A stretch of 64,000 nucleotides of DNA from Undibacterium sp. (GCA_030645915.1 JAUSNO010000025.1:26083-90082); one strand, 5' to 3'; counted from the first letter of the stretch, positions 26,141 through 35,782 are shown. Notes: generated from the letters alone by a model not told the origin. Program-made: numbers and translations.

Positions 26141-26308
26141 CTAGCAGCCTGTCGGACTTAGGGTGTCGAAGCGAAAAATCGGCTGGGCGAGTGCAGATTT
26201 CATCGGATTTGCAGCGTCAATATCTAGATATTGACCAAACAGCCGAGGGAATATGCACCGTCCAGGTGATTTTGCAGCCGACAACTCCTAAGTCCGACAG
26301 GCTGCTAG
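26141..26308. mobile_element. 168 bp MITE, copy 1
   Basis: The element begins CTAGCAGCCTGTCGGACTTA and ends with the exact inverted complement, giving at least 21 bp perfect terminal repeats. A central palindrome CAATATCTAGATATTG is present. Copies 2 (55900) and 3 (58103, inverted) differ at only about four to six positions. The terminal CTAG carries the TAG stop of moeB (26305-26307). There is no coding capacity; mobilisation by an unidentified transposase is inferred. Confidence 0.9.
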
Positions 26309-27063
26309 TGAGAATGATCGGCGCCACAGACAGTGCACGTCGGGTTACGCGCCACGTGTATTTGCGTCCACTCCATGTGCTGTGCATCGAGAAGCAACAG
26401 ACGCCCCACCAGGGGGTTTCCTATTCCCATGATGACCTTGAGCGCCTCGGCTGCCTGCGTCGCGCCAATGATACCAACCAGCGGCGCAAAAACACCCATG
26501 CTGGAGCACATGACTTCTTCAAACTGCTGATCAGGCGGAAACAGGCAGGCATAGCAAGGGGAAGTCTCCTCTCGTGCATCGAATACGCTGATCTGCCCAT
26601 CGAATGAAATCGCAGCACCCGACACCAGCGGTACGGCTTGCTTTACGCAAGCCTGATTGACAGCATGCCGGGTTGTAAAATTATCGCAACAATCAAGCAC
26701 AATGGTCGCCGATTGGACGAGTTGTTGCAGTTGCTCACCGTGAATCCGCGCTCTTATCGCGACGACTTCTATTTCCGGATTAATCTGTTGCAACGCCTGC
26801 CTCCCGGAATCAACCTTAGGCTGCCCAATGCGTTCTGTAGTGTGCAAAATCTGCCGTTGCAGATTGGTCAGATCAACTTCATCATCGTCCACCAGGGTAA
26901 TTTTTCCCACACCGGCACTGGCTAAATAAAGTGCAGCTGGCGAACCCAGACCGCCAGCACCAATGATTAGCGCATGGGATTGCGTAATTTTTTGCTGCCC
27001 TTCGATGCCGATTTGATCCAGAAGAATGTGACGTGAGTAGCGTAGTAGTTGTTGATCGTTCAT
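26305..27063 (-). CDS. moeB: MoeB/ThiF-type sulfur-carrier protein adenylyltransferase
   Basis: This 252-residue E1-like enzyme activates the C-terminal glycine of a small sulfur carrier (MoaD or ThiS) with ATP. Visible features are the nucleotide loop IIGAGGLGSPAALYLASAGV (about 31-50), LVDDDEVDLTNLQRQ, the DCCDNFTTR region and paired CxxC zinc ligands (CYAC and CTVC). Length is normal for MoeB without a rhodanese domain. MoeB and ThiF cannot be told apart here because no molybdopterin or thiamine gene is adjacent. Its TAG stop is supplied by the terminal CTAG of the MITE. A strong terminator of ctpA lies just upstream, so it has its own promoter in only about 20 bp or is transcribed by read-through. 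Confidence 0.88.
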   Translation of the reverse strand: MNDQQLLRYSRHILLDQIGIEGQQKITQSHALIIGAGGLGSPAALYLASAGVGKITLVDDDEVDLTNLQRQILHTTERIGQPKVDSGRQALQQINPEIEVVAIRARIHGEQLQQLVQSATIVLDCCDNFTTRHAVNQACVKQAVPLVSGAAISFDGQISVFDAREETSPCYACLFPPDQQFEEVMCSSMGVFAPLVGIIGATQAAEALKVIMGIGNPLVGRLLLLDAQHMEWTQIHVARNPTCTVCGADHSH

Positions 27064-27078
27064 AGATTTACTTTATAC

Positions 27079-27108
27079 AAAAAAATGGCCGCATCGTATG
27101 CGGCCATT
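27079..27108 (-). terminator. Rho-independent terminator after ctpA
   Basis: AATGGCCGCAT and ATGCGGCCATT form an 11 bp stem with a three-base loop, followed on the minus strand by a run of T. It begins a few bases after the ctpA stop. Confidence 0.92.
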
Positions 27109-27110
27109 CT

Positions 27111-28592
27111 TTATTTTTTCCTGGTATCGGTTTTGCCGTCAGACTCGATAGAAGTTTCCTTGTCGGCGTCCTTCATTTCATCTTTCGTTGATTCCGGTTT
27201 GCTGACCTTAACCGGCAAACCTTTTAAATGATTGAGTGCCTGCGCCAGCTGAAAATCATCTTTACTGCCGTATTCCAAAGGTTTGCTCTTCTTAGCCAAA
27301 GCGATAAGACGCTTCTCCTCCTCCAATTCATCCACCTTGGTTTTGGCCTGTTCAGCTTCCTTGTCATTGCTTAAATGTTTTTGCAAATCCGCTTCACGAG
27401 TACGCAAGCCATTAAAGCCATCACCGTCTGCTGTTTCTTCCACATTCAGATCGGGGACAATCCCTTTCGCCTGAATCGAACGGCCATTCGGCGTGTAATA
27501 ACGCGCGGTAGTGAGCTTGACTGCCGTGTCCGCTGAAATTTGGCGGATGGTTTGCACTGACCCTTTGCCGAAGCTTTGGGTTCCCAAAATGGTGGCACGC
27601 TTGTAGTCCTGGAGTGCGCCGGCAACAATTTCAGAAGCCGAAGCCGAACCTGTATTGATCAGCACTACCATAGGCACATTTTTGATCGCCTCAGGCAACT
27701 TTGCAAGCGGATCGTTGGTGGCGCGTACGCCATAAAATTCCCGTTTTGCATAAAAGGTGGCTTTGGAATCCGCCAGTTGCCCATTGGTTGAGACGACAGG
27801 TACATCTTTAGGCAGGAACGCTGCAGAAACCCCAATTGCACCTGGTAAAACGCCACCCGGGTCATTGCGCAAATCCAGTACCAAACCTTTGATGGCCGGA
27901 TCTTGTGCATACAGCGCTTGTATTTTCTTTGCCATGTCTTCGACAGTAGGCTCCTGAAATTGCGAAATACGCAACCAGGCATACCCTGGCTCCACTATCT
28001 TGCCCTTGACGCTCTGCTGTTTGATCAGTTCACGGACAAGGGTGACTACGATGGGCTTGTCTTCATTCTTACGGGCGATTGTTAAGGTCACTTTGGTATT
28101 GGGCTCGCCGCGCATTTTTTTTACCGCCTCATCAAGCGTCAAGCCCTTGATCGGAACGGAATCCAAGCGAGTAATAAGATCGCCCGGCTTCAGACCTGCG
28201 CGGTAGGCTGGGGTATCTTCTATCGGGGAGATAATTTTCACATAACCGTCCTCCATACCCACTTCGATACCAAGCCCGACAAACTTCCCTTGCGTACCTT
28301 CACGCAACTCCTTAAAGGACTTTTTATCCAGGTAGGCAGAATGCGGGTCCAGCGACGCAACCATGCCTGTGATGGCTTCTGTCAATAATTTATTATCTTC
28401 AACAGGTTCCACGTAATCTGATTTAATCAGACCAAACACATCGGCCAATTGTCTGAGTTCTTCTACCGGCAAGGGCGATCCCATGGTTTTCTGTGCCATT
28501 GCAGAAAACTGCACGGACGCAGCGACACCGGCCACCATACCTAAACCGATCAATCCAAAACTCTTAATTTTAATGCCTATTTTGCTACTCAT
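27111..28592 (-). CDS. ctpA: S41 family C-terminal processing peptidase
   Basis: This 493-residue periplasmic serine protease is of the Prc/CtpA family. It has an N-terminal membrane or signal segment (about 9-33), a PDZ domain (about 85-170, with GIEVGMEDGYVKIISPIEDTPA), and the catalytic core with Ser in NTGSASASEIVAGAL and Lys in GTQSFGKGSVQT. The C-terminal tail (about 390-493) is charged and low-complexity. The family trims proteins and, with EnvC-type partners, affects peptidoglycan hydrolase turnover. I chose ATG 28592 because AAGGG lies 9 bases upstream and the hydrophobic segment follows; the open frame extends to 28700. It is downstream of envC and gpmA in the conserved Burkholderiales order. 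Confidence 0.92.
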   Translation of the reverse strand: MSSKIGIKIKSFGLIGLGMVAGVAASVQFSAMAQKTMGSPLPVEELRQLADVFGLIKSDYVEPVEDNKLLTEAITGMVASLDPHSAYLDKKSFKELREGTQGKFVGLGIEVGMEDGYVKIISPIEDTPAYRAGLKPGDLITRLDSVPIKGLTLDEAVKKMRGEPNTKVTLTIARKNEDKPIVVTLVRELIKQQSVKGKIVEPGYAWLRISQFQEPTVEDMAKKIQALYAQDPAIKGLVLDLRNDPGGVLPGAIGVSAAFLPKDVPVVSTNGQLADSKATFYAKREFYGVRATNDPLAKLPEAIKNVPMVVLINTGSASASEIVAGALQDYKRATILGTQSFGKGSVQTIRQISADTAVKLTTARYYTPNGRSIQAKGIVPDLNVEETADGDGFNGLRTREADLQKHLSNDKEAEQAKTKVDELEEEKRLIALAKKSKPLEYGSKDDFQLAQALNHLKGLPVKVSKPESTKDEMKDADKETSIESDGKTDTRKK

Positions 28593-28684
28593 TTCGCTAC
28601 CCTTTTTACTACCAAAAACACCTGAACTTAACGGAAAAATTCCGTAATACGATGCAACTACTATTTTCTCTGCCGATATGTGCG

Positions 28685-30061
28685 CTATTTTTTTACCCAA
28701 GTTAAGGGGTCAAATACTCGCCCCTGATGGCGAAGCTCAAAGTATAAACCTGATTCTTCGTTACCACCGCTATTGCCCGCACTCGCAATAACATCCCCCG
28801 CCTTGACGGCATCGCCAGCCCGCTTAAGTACCGCCTGATTGTTGCTATACAAACTTAAGTATTGACCGCCATGATCCACAATAATCATGTTGCCAAAACC
28901 CCTTAGCCACTCGGCAAACACGACTTTACCAGCTGCAATCACTTTAATGTCAGCCCCCTCTAGCGCTTTGATGAAGAGGCCTTTCCAACTCGGGCCATCA
29001 CCACGTTTGCTGCCAAATCTGGCAATTAGTTCACCTTTGACCGGTAAGTGCAACTGCCCTTTCAACCGACTAAATTCAGTTCCATCATTACTTCCGGCAA
29101 TTGGTGTCTGCTCAACTTTTGTCAACGTTTTAGCAGGGGGCTCATCTGCATCGATGGCGTTAGGATTGCTTATTTTTCCAGATTTCTTCTGTTGATTCGC
29201 TAGTTGTTTTTTTTCTTTTTGTGCTTTTTCTAGTGCCAGTTTCTCGATTCTTTGTTTTTCTACCTGTGCTGCCCTCTCTTGTTCTGCCTTCGCCTGATCT
29301 TCCATTAACTTCTTAAGACGTGAGACAAGACTGCTCAATCTTTGTTCATCTTTTTGCAGATTATCTGCTTCTTTTTTCTGCGCATACAGTTTGTTTGCCA
29401 ACTCGACAAGCAAATTGCTGCGCCGTTTTTTTTCATTTTCTAATGCGGCCTTATGCTCTCGTTCTTCTCGCGCGATGTCATCCAGGTCAGTTTTTGCCTC
29501 AAGCGCCTCTTGAGTATTTTTCTCGATCGCTTGCAGACTGACCTTCAATGCATCAATCATTTTTGCCTGCGTTTGCGATACATAACCCATGTATTGCAAA
29601 TCACGATGAATACGATTCGGATTATCCCCTGAGAGTAGCAACTTGACCCTATCACTGTCTCCGCGCATGTATTGATGGCGCAGGAATTCGGACAATTGTT
29701 TTTTTTGCTTTTCTATTTTTACAGATAAGCGGCTCTGTTCTTCCATCAACAATTTAAGCTTAGACGCGGTCTGCGTCTGCTCTGTTTGCAGTTCACGTAA
29801 AGAACGGTTGGCTTCTGATATCGCCTGCTCAGAATCTTCTAGCGCATCACTGGCTTTATCTTTTGCAGATTCTGTTTTATTAATATTGTTTTTGAGCGCT
29901 TTTAATTTTTGCTGTAACTCGGAACGCTCTGATTCCGCCTGTTTTTTTTGATTAGCACGATTGGTGCTGGCGGCATGGGCTTGCCCAAGCGCCCCGACCA
30001 AAAATAGACAGGAAAGCACGAGCACCATTATTGGTGCTCGTGCAAATGTCGACAACGTCAT
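28685..30061 (-). CDS. envC: EnvC-like murein hydrolase activator
   Basis: This 458-residue secreted protein has a signal peptide (about 1-30, ending AHA), a long coiled coil (about 35-270, rich in Glu, Lys and Gln) and a C-terminal LytM/M23 domain (about 340-455). The LytM domain lacks the zinc-binding HxxxD of active endopeptidases at WKGLFIKA but keeps NMIIVDHGGQYLSLYSN and YFELRHQG. This is the EnvC pattern, a non-catalytic activator of cell-division amidases AmiA/AmiB. It starts 11 bases after gpmA ends, and ctpA follows, so the three are likely cotranscribed. Confidence 0.9.
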   Translation of the reverse strand: MTLSTFARAPIMVLVLSCLFLVGALGQAHAASTNRANQKKQAESERSELQQKLKALKNNINKTESAKDKASDALEDSEQAISEANRSLRELQTEQTQTASKLKLLMEEQSRLSVKIEKQKKQLSEFLRHQYMRGDSDRVKLLLSGDNPNRIHRDLQYMGYVSQTQAKMIDALKVSLQAIEKNTQEALEAKTDLDDIAREEREHKAALENEKKRRSNLLVELANKLYAQKKEADNLQKDEQRLSSLVSRLKKLMEDQAKAEQERAAQVEKQRIEKLALEKAQKEKKQLANQQKKSGKISNPNAIDADEPPAKTLTKVEQTPIAGSNDGTEFSRLKGQLHLPVKGELIARFGSKRGDGPSWKGLFIKALEGADIKVIAAGKVVFAEWLRGFGNMIIVDHGGQYLSLYSNNQAVLKRAGDAVKAGDVIASAGNSGGNEESGLYFELRHQGRVFDPLTWVKK

Positions 30062-30072
30062 CAGAGAGTTAT

Positions 30073-30819
30073 TTATTTGGATTTTCCCTGACTGGCAACC
30101 GCTTGCAGTGCAGCCGCAATCGCCGACTGGTCACCCAGATAGTAGTGTCTGATTGGTTTCAAGTCTGCATCTAACTCATAGACTAGCGGTTGTCCATTCG
30201 GAATATTCAAGTTAACAATGTCAGCGTCACTAATGCCATCCAACATCTTGATCAAGGCGCGCAAACTATTGCCATGCGCAGAAATAATGATGCGTTTACC
30301 TGAACGTATTGCCGGTGCAATCGTGTCATCCCAAGCTGGTACCACGCGCTCAACGGTGTCTTTAAGACATTCCGTCAGTGGAATTTGCGAACGCGGTAAG
30401 CCGGCGTAACGTGGATCATTAAAAGACGTTCTTGGATCATTTTCATCCAACGGATTTGGTGGTGTATCGTAACTACGGCGCCATACCAACACTTGTTCAT
30501 CGCCATACTTGGCTGCAGTTTCCGCTTTATTCAAGCCTTGTAGAGCACCGTAATGACGCTCATTGAGGCGCCAGTCATTGACGATAGGCAGCCACATCAG
30601 ATCCATTTCATCAAGCGTACCCCACAAAGTTCGGATAGCGCGCTTAAGTACCGAAGTAAACGCTAAATCAAAGGTAAAACCCGCTTCCTTAAGGAGGACG
30701 CCGGCCTGACGCGCCTCAGCCACACCTTTTTCTGTCAGATCGACATCGGTCCAACCAGTAAAGCGGTTATCGAGGTTCCAGGTGGATTCGCCGTGGCGCA
30801 TTAAAACGATTTTGTACAT
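30073..30819 (-). CDS. gpmA: 2,3-bisphosphoglycerate-dependent phosphoglycerate mutase
   Basis: This 248-residue glycolytic enzyme interconverts 3- and 2-phosphoglycerate. The phosphohistidine motif [10 protein letters not shown] (His9) opens the protein, and [20 protein letters not shown] and [13 protein letters not shown] complete the active site. Length and motifs match GpmA closely. It is the first gene of the gpmA-envC-ctpA run and divergent from the rhodanese gene, with about 130 bp between their starts. Confidence 0.97.
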   Translation of the reverse strand: MYKIVLMRHGESTWNLDNRFTGWTDVDLTEKGVAEARQAGVLLKEAGFTFDLAFTSVLKRAIRTLWGTLDEMDLMWLPIVNDWRLNERHYGALQGLNKAETAAKYGDEQVLVWRRSYDTPPNPLDENDPRTSFNDPRYAGLPRSQIPLTECLKDTVERVVPAWDDTIAPAIRSGKRIIISAHGNSLRALIKMLDGISDADIVNLNIPNGQPLVYELDADLKPIRHYYLGDQSAIAAALQAVASQGKSK

Positions 30820-30953
30820 GATAGAGAGAAATGGAGTTGGTTTAAAAAATCAGACTTAAGGCAAAATGTAGTTTGAAACTCAATCAGATGCTGCACCGCC
30901 ATCTATTTTATAATGACGAGGTTCTTTTTAACCATTCAAACTACTGGAATACT

Positions 30954-31355
30954 GTGAAATTCATTATCGACAACATCTGGATCATCGCCATCGCTTTAGT
31001 TTCAGGCGGCGCGTTGCTGTTTCCTGCATTACAGCGGCGGGGCGCAAAATTATCGCAATTACAAGTAACACAACTGATCAATCAAGGTAAGTCCTTGATT
31101 CTAGATGTCAGAACCGCAGAAGAATTTGCGACAGGACATTTACAAAATGCAAAACATATTCCACTTCCAGAATTAAGTAATCGCATTAAAGAAATTGAAA
31201 AATCCAAAGGTGGTACAGTTATTACGGTATGCGAACATGGAGCACGCTCTGCCAGTGCTGCCGGATTGCTAAAAAAGGCTGGATTTGCGCAAGTTTTCAT
31301 CCTGGACGGAGGCGTTACAGCATGGAAATCGCAAGGTTTGCCAACAATTAAGTGA
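30954..31355 (+). CDS. Membrane-anchored rhodanese-like sulfurtransferase
   Basis: This 133-residue protein has one N-terminal TM helix (about 5-24) and a rhodanese domain (about 35-130) with DVRTAEEFATGHLQNAKHIP and the active loop VCEHGARS containing the catalytic Cys. Rhodaneses transfer sulfane sulfur to acceptors such as cyanide or thiols; the natural partner is unknown. The GTG start at 30954 fits the usual family N-terminus (KFIIDNIWIIAIAL); a longer frame from 30873 would bury the helix. It is cotranscribed with grxC 25 bases downstream. Confidence 0.85.
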   Translation: MKFIIDNIWIIAIALVSGGALLFPALQRRGAKLSQLQVTQLINQGKSLILDVRTAEEFATGHLQNAKHIPLPELSNRIKEIEKSKGGTVITVCEHGARSASAAGLLKKAGFAQVFILDGGVTAWKSQGLPTIK

Positions 31356-31380
31356 ATCAGAAAGTGAGCCGGAGAATCGT

Positions 31381-31644
31381 ATGACTGCACACGTAATTAT
31401 GTATAGTACTGCCGTTTGCCCTTATTGCACTATGGCAGAACGCCTGTTGAAATCCAAAGGCGTCGAGGAAATAGAAAAAATTCGCATCGATCTTGATCCT
31501 GGCATACGTGAGGCTATGATGCAAAAGACAGGGCGCCGTACTGTCCCGCAAATTTACATCGGCGATACGCATGTCGGAGGTTTTGACGATTTATCTGCGC
31601 TCGATAGAGCCGGCAAACTTTCTGACTTATTGAATCCGGGTTGA
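31381..31644 (+). CDS. grxC: Glutaredoxin 3
   Basis: This 87-residue dithiol glutaredoxin has the active site CPYC near residue 13, the cis-proline region RRTVPQIYIG and the glutathione-binding GGFDD. It reduces disulfides and glutathione mixed disulfides in the cytoplasm. The ATG at 31381 gives the usual length; longer in-frame sequence upstream overlaps the rhodanese gene. The rhodanese-grxC-secB order is common in this group. Confidence 0.95.
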   Translation: MTAHVIMYSTAVCPYCTMAERLLKSKGVEEIEKIRIDLDPGIREAMMQKTGRRTVPQIYIGDTHVGGFDDLSALDRAGKLSDLLNPG

Positions 31645-31772
31645 TTCTCGATTGCCCATTGCATCTGCGGCTTGCTACAATATGCGCCGCGACCTTGAAA
31701 TGGTTGAAAACAGCCTCATCTTGTTATCTTGCTGTTCATTATTAATTTTTTAGAATTTTTAGAAAGTCTCAC

Positions 31773-32270
31773 ATGTCTGACGAAAATCTGCAGCCCGTAT
31801 TTCAAATTCAACGCGTTTATCTAAAAGATTTGTCGCTTGAGCAGCCAAATTCTCCTGGAATTTTTCTCGAACAAGAAGCACCAAGCATCGAAGTTTCTCT
31901 CGATGTAGGCGCAGAACAATTAGCAGAAGGTATCGTTGAATCTACAGTAACAGTGACGGTAACTGCAAAAATCAAAGACAAGATTGCCTTCCTGGTCGAA
32001 GGTAAGCAAGCTGGCATTTTTGAGGCACGCAATATTCCAGCTGAGCAATTAGATCCGTTGCTTGGCATTGGCTGCCCAAATATTCTCTATCCGTATCTGC
32101 GCTCCAACATCGCGGATGCAATTACTCGCGCTGGTTTCCCTCCTATTCATTTGACAGAAATCAATTTTGAAGCCTTCTATCAACAGCGTCTACAAAACGT
32201 TGCTGAGCAACAAGCAAAATTGCAAGCAGAAACAGCAAATAGTGACGCCGCGCCAGCTACCACGCATTAA
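31773..32270 (+). CDS. secB: Protein-export chaperone SecB
   Basis: This 165-residue cytoplasmic chaperone holds preproteins unfolded and delivers them to SecA. It shows the SecB stretches [19 protein letters not shown] near the start, [23 protein letters not shown] in the middle and [17 protein letters not shown] toward the end. The tail is Gln/Ala-rich. It lies 130 bases after grxC and is followed by a long nested hairpin. Confidence 0.97.
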   Translation: MSDENLQPVFQIQRVYLKDLSLEQPNSPGIFLEQEAPSIEVSLDVGAEQLAEGIVESTVTVTVTAKIKDKIAFLVEGKQAGIFEARNIPAEQLDPLLGIGCPNILYPYLRSNIADAITRAGFPPIHLTEINFEAFYQQRLQNVAEQQAKLQAETANSDAAPATTH

Positions 32271-32279
32271 TTCTGGATT

Positions 32280-32312
32280 GACCCCGTACAGTTCCGAAGA
32301 ACTAACGGGGTC
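32280..32312 (+). terminator. Nested hairpin after secB
   Basis: GACCCCGT pairs with ACGGGGTC, enclosing a second stem GTTC-CGAA-GAAC. The T-run after it is weak (TTCAAG), so it may be a leaky terminator or a processing hairpin before the SH3 gene. Confidence 0.65.
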
Positions 32313-32340
32313 TTCAAGTAAGACTTAGGATTTCTCTTCT

Positions 32341-32784
32341 ATGCATCGTCTTCTACTAATTTTTTTTATAGGGACAAGTCTGCTTTCTGGTTTGGCCAAT
32401 GCATTGGAATTCAGGTCCATTAGTGCTTCCCCTGTGATTTTGTATGATGCCCCCTCAGCTAAAGGTGGCAAGCTCTATGTCGCTCCCCGTGGTATGCCTG
32501 TTGAACTCATTTTGACTTATGGCACCTGGAGTAAAGTCCGGGACATGACTGGTGACTTGAGCTGGGTAGAATCAAAAGATTTAATTGTACGGCGCAACGT
32601 AATTGTTCGTGTCACTAATGCCAAAGTTAGAACGGCGCCAGATGAATCTTCGACACTAGTATTTAGCGCTGACAAACATGTTCTGCTGGAGATCACCGAA
32701 TCCGTCACTGGCGGATGGGTAAAGGTAAAACACCGCGACGGTCAATTGGGATATGTAAAAACATCCGAAGTCTGGGGCATTTAA
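32341..32784 (+). CDS. Secreted SH3-domain protein
   Basis: This 147-residue protein has a signal peptide (about 1-21, ending ANA) and two bacterial SH3-like repeats (about 25-80 and 82-145), with TYGTWSKVRDMTGDLSWVESKDL and VTGGWVKVKHRDGQLGYVKTSEVW. Such periplasmic proteins usually bind peptidoglycan or other envelope partners; no catalytic domain is present. It is placed between secB and gpsA and is followed by its own strong terminator. Confidence 0.85.
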   Translation: MHRLLLIFFIGTSLLSGLANALEFRSISASPVILYDAPSAKGGKLYVAPRGMPVELILTYGTWSKVRDMTGDLSWVESKDLIVRRNVIVRVTNAKVRTAPDESSTLVFSADKHVLLEITESVTGGWVKVKHRDGQLGYVKTSEVWGI

Positions 32785-32812
32785 TTTATCAGACCCAATC
32801 AATAATGAATCG

Positions 32813-32841
32813 AAAAAATGGACAGTTTTCTGTCCTTTTTT
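32813..32841 (+). terminator. Rho-independent terminator after SH3 gene
   Basis: GGACAG-TTTT-CTGTCC is flanked by six A and six T, so it can terminate in both directions. It lies about 30 bases after the SH3 stop and 40 bases before gpsA. Confidence 0.9.
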
Positions 32842-32882
32842 GTATTCACCATATGTATATTTAATCCAAGTCAGATCTTGAT

Positions 32883-33878
32883 ATGAAAATAACGATACTC
32901 GGTGCAGGAGCTTGGGGAACAGCATTGGCGATCGCTCTTGCAGCCAAGAATGAAGTTGTTCTCTGGGGTAGAAATCAGATAATGATGTCACGACTACAGG
33001 CCGACAGAGTCAATCAGGACTATTTGCCTGGATTTACATTGCCGCAACAATTACATGCAACGGCAGATTTTGATATCGCAATGAAGCATATTCAATCTTC
33101 CGGCTTCTTGATCATTGCCACCTCGGTTGCAGGACTACGTCCGATTCTCACTCAATGCCTGCCATACCAGTTAAAACAAGTTGTATGGCTCTGCAAAGGC
33201 TTCGAGGAAGGAAGTCAACTACTTCCTCATCAGATCGTGCGACAGATACTTGGAGAGCATGTGGAAACAGGTGCACTTTCTGGTCCCTCCTTTGCGCAAG
33301 AGGTGGCAAAAGGCCTGCCATGTGCCCTTACCATCGCATCCTCGAGCCCCGAGCTGTGTCAACAAGTTGTGGCTGCAATCCATGGCAATGCGATACGCGT
33401 ATACTCAAGTGACGATGTCATTGGTGTAGAGGTTGGCGGAGCAGTAAAGAATATTCTGGCGATCGCAACGGGTATTGCAGATGGTCTTGGATTGGGATTA
33501 AACGCCCGCGCCGCATTGATGACACGAGGATTGGCAGAAATCAGTCGCCTTGGCGTGGTTCTCGGTGGCCGTAGCGAAACCTTGATGGGACTCACCGGAG
33601 TGGGCGATCTCATCCTTACATGCACTGGTGACCTATCTCGTAACCGTAAAGTCGGTCTTGCACTCGCACAAGGGAAATCGTTGGCAACCATCATTGAAGA
33701 ATTAGGGCATGTGGCAGAAGGCGTGCGCTGTGCGCAAGCTGTCAGGTCTTTGGCTGCCAGACTCAAGGTCGACATGCCTATCAGTGACGCCGTTGCTGGG
33801 GTATTATTTGATGGCGTTGCAGCACAAGATATGATCGAGCGATTGTTGGCGCGTGATGCCAAACAAGAGGGGCATTAA
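32883..33878 (+). CDS. gpsA: NAD(P)H-dependent glycerol-3-phosphate dehydrogenase
   Basis: This 331-residue enzyme reduces dihydroxyacetone phosphate to sn-glycerol-3-phosphate for phospholipids. [16 protein letters not shown] is the nucleotide-binding loop at residues 4-19; [32 protein letters not shown] and [18 protein letters not shown] are the expected conserved blocks. It is full length and convergent with a small minus-strand gene only four bases away. Confidence 0.96.
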   Translation: MKITILGAGAWGTALAIALAAKNEVVLWGRNQIMMSRLQADRVNQDYLPGFTLPQQLHATADFDIAMKHIQSSGFLIIATSVAGLRPILTQCLPYQLKQVVWLCKGFEEGSQLLPHQIVRQILGEHVETGALSGPSFAQEVAKGLPCALTIASSSPELCQQVVAAIHGNAIRVYSSDDVIGVEVGGAVKNILAIATGIADGLGLGLNARAALMTRGLAEISRLGVVLGGRSETLMGLTGVGDLILTCTGDLSRNRKVGLALAQGKSLATIIEELGHVAEGVRCAQAVRSLAARLKVDMPISDAVAGVLFDGVAAQDMIERLLARDAKQEGH

Positions 33879-33882
33879 TCTC

Positions 33883-34101
33883 TTAGCCATTTTCAAATAT
33901 GCTCGATTGTTGCGCATGCATGACTCTGACGATGACGTGCTCTGGTACTTCTTTCTGACGTAAAAATTCAGACGCGCTGGCGTTACCTAAGGTAGGCGCA
34001 TAAAAAATTCCGATATCTACCAGCATTCGAGTAATCATATCCCGACGTTTAAGAGGTAGCTGGCGTTTTAATTTTTTTTTCCGTTTTCTACTTCCTGACA
34101 C
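33883..34101 (-). CDS. Small basic hypothetical protein, 72 aa
   Basis: I do not recognise the family. The N-terminus is very basic (GSRKRKKKLKRQ), followed by PLKRRDMITRMLVDIGIFYAPTLGNASASEFLRQ and a C-terminal VPEHVIVRVMHAQQ. The pattern of a basic tail followed by a short helical domain could suit nucleic-acid binding, but this is a guess. GTG 34101 follows a GGGGG ribosome-binding stretch; a TTG at 34113 is also in frame. It lies 42 bases after another small basic gene behind hslU, possibly as part of the same transcript. Confidence 0.55.
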   Translation of the reverse strand: MSGSRKRKKKLKRQLPLKRRDMITRMLVDIGIFYAPTLGNASASEFLRQKEVPEHVIVRVMHAQQSSIFENG

Positions 34102-34143
34102 AATAGCCCCCAAGGGTTGATGCGCGAGATGCGAATATACAGT

Positions 34144-34338
34144 CTAATCCGGATCGCCTTTTTCAGGGATTTTTTTAAGTACTAATTTCTGCCTCTGCCG
34201 AATGGAAGAAACAGATTTTTGATGACTGCCGGCACCGCTTCGTTTCGCAGCAAGCGCAATCGGATTGCGCGGTTTAGTCTGGGCAGGATCAAGACGAAAA
34301 ACCAATTTCTGACGGGTACCTAGTGATTTGTTCGCCAT
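34144..34338 (-). CDS. Small basic hypothetical protein, 64 aa
   Basis: The protein is very basic, with many Lys, Arg, Gln and Ser, and no predicted membrane segment. It contains two similar phrases, RQKLVFRLDP and RQKLVLKKIP, suggesting an internal duplication. The ATG has GGGAAAC close upstream. It lies 32 bases after the hslU stop and may be cotranscribed with hslVU. Function is unknown; its length and the ribosome-binding site are the reasons to call it. Confidence 0.55.
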   Translation of the reverse strand: MANKSLGTRQKLVFRLDPAQTKPRNPIALAAKRSGAGSHQKSVSSIRQRQKLVLKKIPEKGDPD

Positions 34339-34370
34339 GAGAGTTTCCCATCAAGGTAATTCAAAAATAA

Positions 34371-35726
34371 TTACAGCACATAACGCGATAAATCTTCATT
34401 TACCGCCAAAGCTTGCAGACGCTGGTCAACATACGTCGCATCAATAATTATCGTCTTGCCGCTATTTTGATGCGCATCAAAAGAAATTTCTTCCAATAGT
34501 TTTTCCATCACAGTGTAAAGACGACGCGCACCGATATTTTCTGTCGTTTCATTGACAGAGTAGGCGATCCCCGCCAATCTCTGCACCCCCTCAGCCGTAA
34601 AATCAATCGTTACCCCCTCCGTGGCAAGCAAAGCTTCATACTGGCGTGTTAGACAAGCATCAGTACCAGTTAAAATTTGCTCAAAATCGGCTATCGACAG
34701 CGACTCCAGTTCGACCCGAATAGGAAATCGACCTTGAAGCTCGGGAATCAAATCGGAGGGTTTAGCTAAATGAAAAGCACCGGATGCAATAAACAGGATG
34801 TGATCGGTTTTTATCATGCCATATTTGGTATTCACGGTCGTTCCTTCAACCAAAGGAAGTAAGTCTCTTTGCACTCCAGCTCGTGAAACTTCAGCCCCAC
34901 CCGTTTCAGAACGGGAGGCAATTTTGTCAATTTCATCCAAAAATACAATGCCATTTTGCTCTACATTGTTGATCGCTTCTTGTTTGAGCTCATCTTCATT
35001 GACCAGTTTTGCTGCTTCCTCTTCGATTAAGAGCTTCATCGCTTCTTTGATTTTTAGCTTGCGGCTTTTTTTGCGGCCACTTCCTATGCCGGAAAACATA
35101 GACTTAATTTGTTCTGTCATTTCTTCCATGCCCGGCGGTGCCATGATTTCCATCTGAGGCCCCGTTTCAGCAACGTCAATTTCAATTTCTTTATCATCGA
35201 GCACCCCTTCTCGAAGGCGCTTGCGAAAGGTCTGACGTGTCATGTTTGGCACGGAATCTACAAGCCGCGGTTCGCTACCGGATTCGGTATCTGCATTAGA
35301 AACAACATCGCGGGCAGTTGGTAAAAGAATGTCAAGTATACGGTCTTCAGCTGCGTCTTCAGCACGGCTTTTAACTCGGCTCGTAGCAATTTCTCGGGTT
35401 TGTTTAATCCCGATGTCGACAAGATCGCGAATAATGGTATCGACATCGCGCCCCACATAGCCAACTTCGGTAAATTTGGTCGCTTCGATCTTGATAAATG
35501 GCGCGCCGGCTAATTTAGCCAGGCGTCGCGCAATCTCTGTCTTACCAACACCTGTGGGGCCTATCATCAGAATATTTTTTGGTGTTATTTCATAACGCAA
35601 GGGATCGGGAACCTGCTGGCGACGCCAACGATTTCGCAATGCAATGGCAACAGCACGCTTGGCGTTTTCTTGTCCGACAACATGCTTATCTAATTCGAAA
35701 ACGATTTCTTGCGGAGTCATATTCAT
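34371..35726 (-). CDS. hslU: HslU ATPase subunit of the HslUV protease
   Basis: This 451-residue AAA+ unfoldase feeds substrates to HslV. Walker [10 protein letters not shown] is near residue 60, the inserted I-domain spans about 110-240, Walker B IVFLDEID is near 255, and the C-terminal tail (SRYVL) is the one that docks into HslV. It opens [17 protein letters not shown], as in the family. It follows hslV by 56 bases on the same strand, and the heat-shock-type promoter upstream of hslV should serve both. Confidence 0.97.
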   Translation of the reverse strand: MNMTPQEIVFELDKHVVGQENAKRAVAIALRNRWRRQQVPDPLRYEITPKNILMIGPTGVGKTEIARRLAKLAGAPFIKIEATKFTEVGYVGRDVDTIIRDLVDIGIKQTREIATSRVKSRAEDAAEDRILDILLPTARDVVSNADTESGSEPRLVDSVPNMTRQTFRKRLREGVLDDKEIEIDVAETGPQMEIMAPPGMEEMTEQIKSMFSGIGSGRKKSRKLKIKEAMKLLIEEEAAKLVNEDELKQEAINNVEQNGIVFLDEIDKIASRSETGGAEVSRAGVQRDLLPLVEGTTVNTKYGMIKTDHILFIASGAFHLAKPSDLIPELQGRFPIRVELESLSIADFEQILTGTDACLTRQYEALLATEGVTIDFTAEGVQRLAGIAYSVNETTENIGARRLYTVMEKLLEEISFDAHQNSGKTIIIDATYVDQRLQALAVNEDLSRYVL

Positions 35727-35782
35727 ATGCGTTTATCTCAATTAATGCTTATTTTCGTTATTCACAACACTCATTGAATTAT

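Noticed and set aside
26131..26607. Open frame sharing the peptide LGCRSEKSAGR with frames at 55848 and 57912
   Set aside because: The shared peptide is translation of the 168 bp MITE in three places, not a protein family.
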